A DNA stretch of 6,197 nucleotides from Methanomassiliicoccaceae archaeon (GTDB taxonomy: Archaea > Thermoplasmatota > Thermoplasmata > Methanomassiliicoccales > Methanomethylophilaceae): NCBI GenBank assembly GCA_031260545.1, contig JAIRJQ010000087.1, positions 1-6,197 of the forward strand, in the 5' to 3' direction. Under the pieces are notes generated by a model that saw only the letters and a list, made by a program, of their open reading frames with translations, did no database searches and had not been told where the DNA came from. Positions 5,121-6,197 of this stretch are shown piece by piece. The translations under genes and the position numbers were made by a program. How positions within the stretch are numbered: position 1 is the first letter of the stretch; each line of letters begins with the position of its first letter.

Positions 5121-5498
5121 ATGTACTGTGATAGATGCGGCGCTGACATTAGCGGCGCCGGGGACAACTGCAGCAGATGCGGTTATAAGAAACCGCATTT
5201 CGCTGTCAAAAGAATACATGAGAAAAGTGCCAATATGGCGGCGATATTCTCATTCCTGTTCGCCGGACTCGGACAGATGTACGTCGGGAAGGTATCATTA
5301 GGGATCGGACTCATGTCCTTTTTCATAATGATACTCGCAGGCGCTCTGGTCGCACTGGTGTACACATTGGGACTTATCGGACTTGTCGTATTCGCGATGA
5401 TCATACTTGCGGTGTGGCTTTGCAATATATTCCATGCGTACAATCTTGCGATGGAATACAACGATTCCGTCATATCCACCGGACATCGTCCGTGGTAA
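5121..5498 (+). CDS. Zinc-ribbon/TM2-domain membrane protein, paralog 2
   Basis: 125 residues, the shortest of the three. Ribbon cysteines are C3/C6 and C17/C20 (MYCDRCG...NCSRCGYKK). The linker is only about 13 residues and basic (KKPHFAVKRIHE). The TM2 domain starts KSANMAAIFSFLFAGLGQMYVGK (35-57), continues through hydrophobic stretches at 60-81 and 83-101, and ends CNIFHAYNLAMEYN (101-114), with His in place of the usual Asp. The C-terminus is STGHRPW. The first membrane segment shares 19 identical bases with paralog 1, while TLGLIGLVVFAMI is almost identical in DNA to paralog 3, so the gene looks mosaic. The ribbon is likely a cytosolic zinc site; molecular function is unknown, as for other TM2 proteins. 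GGAG six bases before ATG 5121 fixes the start. Confidence 0.92.
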   Translation: MYCDRCGADISGAGDNCSRCGYKKPHFAVKRIHEKSANMAAIFSFLFAGLGQMYVGKVSLGIGLMSFFIMILAGALVALVYTLGLIGLVVFAMIILAVWLCNIFHAYNLAMEYNDSVISTGHRPW

Positions 5499-5508
5499 CC
5501 GAGATCAT

Positions 5509-5519
5509 AAAAACCCTTT
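5509..5519 (+). terminator. Post-stop A-run/CCC/T-run motif, copy 2
   Basis: AAAAACCCTTT begins 10 bases after the stop and is followed by AAAAATCTCAATTATTTTG. It matches the motif after paralogs 1 and 3 in sequence and distance. A terminator role is inferred only from position and conservation. Confidence 0.35.
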
Positions 5520-5575
5520 AAAAATCTCAATTATTTTGAAAAATAGATGTTAGTGATATAATTTATGAAGCAAAT

Positions 5576-5594
5576 ATTATAAAAATATATATTA
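5576..5594 (+). promoter_or_regulatory. AT-rich promoter for paralog 3
   Basis: ATTATAAAAATATATATTA contains overlapping TATA-like elements. Transcription would start around 5610-5620, giving a leader of about 45 bases before ATG 5661. Several registers are possible, so the exact box cannot be fixed. Confidence 0.45.
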
Positions 5595-5647
5595 ACATTC
5601 AGTTAGTTACTGATAATGCGTTCTTGTGACGCCATCTTAAAAAAATT

Positions 5648-5654
5648 AAGGAGG
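5648..5654 (+). promoter_or_regulatory. Ribosome binding site that sets the start of paralog 3
   Basis: AAGGAGG is a near-perfect anti-16S match six bases before ATG 5661. It decides against the upstream in-frame ATG at 5616, whose extra 15 residues have no counterpart in the other two paralogs. Confidence 0.75.
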
Positions 5655-5660
5655 AAGCGA

Positions 5661-6068
5661 ATGTATTGTAATAAATGCGGAGGAGAGATTGCTGACGGCC
5701 AGGAGTTCTGCAGTAAATGCGGTCAGAGGGTCGGAGCGGGAACAAATCAACAAAATCAACAATATCAACAATATACGGTGAGCGTGCGTGAAAAGAGCGC
5801 CGGTGTCGCGGCCGTACTCTCACTTATCTGGGCAGGGCTCGGACAGATATATGTGGGTAAGATAGGATTGGGACTTATGCTCATAATCATTTATCCTATA
5901 CTCTTATTCGGAGGTCTGATCGTCTTGGCCGTTGCCTTGGGACTTATCGGACTTATCGTATTCGCGGTGATCGTCATTGTGGTCTGGATCTGGAATATAT
6001 TCAACGCATATCAGCTTGCCAACGAATATAACGATGCCATCAGGGCCACCGGGCGGCGTCCGTGGTAA
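5661..6068 (+). CDS. Zinc-ribbon/TM2-domain membrane protein, paralog 3
   Basis: 135 residues. The zinc ribbon has C3/C6 and C17/C20 (MYCNKCG...EFCSKCGQ), very close to paralog 1. The linker (22-42) contains a Gln-rich tract NQQNQQYQQY (29-38) made by a nine-base repeat. The TM2 domain runs from KSAGVAAVLSLIWAGLGQIYVGK (45-67) through membrane stretches at about 70-92 and 94-111 to WNIFNAYQLANEYN (111-124), with Asn where paralog 1 has Asp. It ends ATGRRPW. The frame is open upstream to ATG 5616, but the ribosome binding site and paralog alignment support 5661. It is the last protein gene before tRNA-Val and has its own AT-rich promoter. Family membership is firm; function is unknown. Confidence 0.92.
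   Translation: MYCNKCGGEIADGQEFCSKCGQRVGAGTNQQNQQYQQYTVSVREKSAGVAAVLSLIWAGLGQIYVGKIGLGLMLIIIYPILLFGGLIVLAVALGLIGLIVFAVIVIVVWIWNIFNAYQLANEYNDAIRATGRRPW
5745..5774 (+). repeat. Nine-base tandem repeat coding NQQ units
   Basis: AATCAACAA occurs twice in tandem (5745-5753, 5754-5762), followed by the one-base variant TATCAACAA (5763-5771) and TAT. It encodes NQQ-NQQ-YQQ-Y in the linker between ribbon and TM2 domain. The other paralogs lack it. Slippage would change linker length in three-residue steps without breaking the frame. Confidence 0.8.
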
Positions 6069-6077
6069 CCGGGATAT

Positions 6078-6089
6078 AAAAAACCTTTT
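6078..6089 (+). terminator. Post-stop A-run/CC/T-run motif, copy 3
   Basis: AAAAAACCTTTT begins nine bases after the stop and is followed by AACATTTTCTG. It is the third copy of the motif found after each zinc-ribbon/TM2 gene. It separates paralog 3 from the tRNA promoter. A terminator role is inferred. Confidence 0.35.
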
Positions 6090-6120
6090 AACATTTTCTG
6101 ACAATTTTTGTTATGGACAG

Positions 6121-6130
6121 TTTTTAATAA
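6121..6130 (+). promoter_or_regulatory. TATA box for tRNA-Val
   Basis: TTTTTAATAA is centred about 28 bases before the first tRNA base (6154). That is normal archaeal spacing for a tRNA transcript starting at or just before the mature 5' end. Confidence 0.5.
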
Positions 6131-6153
6131 TTCCTAGGTGATGGTGGCGCACC

Positions 6154-6197
6154 GGGCTCATGGTCTAGTGGTTATGACGGCGCCCTTACAAGGCGCA
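6154..6197 (+). tRNA. tRNA-Val (anticodon UAC), 3' part beyond window
   Basis: Acceptor 5' strand GGGCTCA (6154-6160), then TG at positions 8-9 and a D-arm (6163-6178) with AGTGGTTAT in the loop. The anticodon stem GCGCC (6180-6184) pairs perfectly with GGCGC (6192-6196) around the seven-base loop CTTACAA. The anticodon is TAC (6187-6189), read as UAC, decoding GUA and probably other valine codons. The window ends at 6197, so the variable loop, T-arm and acceptor 3' strand are not seen and completeness cannot be judged. Confidence 0.9.

Noticed and set aside
5050..5301. 83-codon open frame starting upstream of paralog 2 and overlapping it
   Set aside because: It runs through the TATA box and into paralog 2 in a different frame, has no ribosome binding site, and the zinc-ribbon/TM2 frame explains the region.
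5616..5660. N-terminal extension of paralog 3 from ATG 5616
   Set aside because: AAGGAGG at 5648-5654 clearly serves ATG 5661, and the other two paralogs begin at the equivalent MYC.
6154..6197. tRNA-Val as the attachment site of an integrated element
   Set aside because: The 3' half of the tRNA lies outside the window, and no integrase or repeat of the tRNA end is seen on the left side.
1..6197. CRISPR array, insertion sequence or transposase
   Set aside because: No regularly spaced repeats, terminal inverted repeats bounding a gene, or transposase, nuclease or integrase motifs were found on either strand.

Overview
The window looks archaeal, most likely a Thermoplasmata-type genome such as the Methanomassiliicoccales. 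The lineage is inference. What the sequence shows is AT-rich TATA boxes about 25-30 bases before probable transcription starts, purine-rich or GGTGAT-type ribosome binding sites, some starts with no leader, and a tRNA gene with its own TATA box. All seven genes end in TGA or TAA and none in TAG, which fits, but does not prove, a genome that keeps TAG for pyrrolysine.

Layout. Positions 1-211 hold no convincing gene but contain several inverted repeats. A small double zinc-ribbon protein follows (stop at 616), with a C-terminal domain resembling the Listeria-Bacteroides (InlB B-repeat) beta-grasp fold. A 5' leader with four alternately oriented copies of an ACCGTT/AACGGT element (658-693) precedes a large protein of unknown function (715-3174), which has TPR-like helices near the N-terminus and a Gly/Ser/Ala-rich, probably all-beta C-terminus. 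A five-helix membrane protein resembling the VIT1/CCC1 transporter superfamily converges on it from the minus strand (3203-3973).

The right half (4103-6068) is a tandem cluster of small membrane proteins on the plus strand. Three are paralogs made of an N-terminal zinc ribbon (CxxC-x10-CxxC), a linker and a TM2 domain, all ending in RPW. A two-helix protein with a recent internal 48-bp duplication lies between the first and second. Each gene seems to have its own promoter, so this is an expanded paralog family rather than one operon. The window ends inside a tRNA-Val(UAC) gene.

How the genes work together is not settled by the sequence. The clearest biology is a locally amplified zinc-ribbon/TM2 family with signs of gene conversion. 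The most open questions are the large unclassified protein, its repeat-rich leader, and whether it works with the zinc-ribbon protein upstream.
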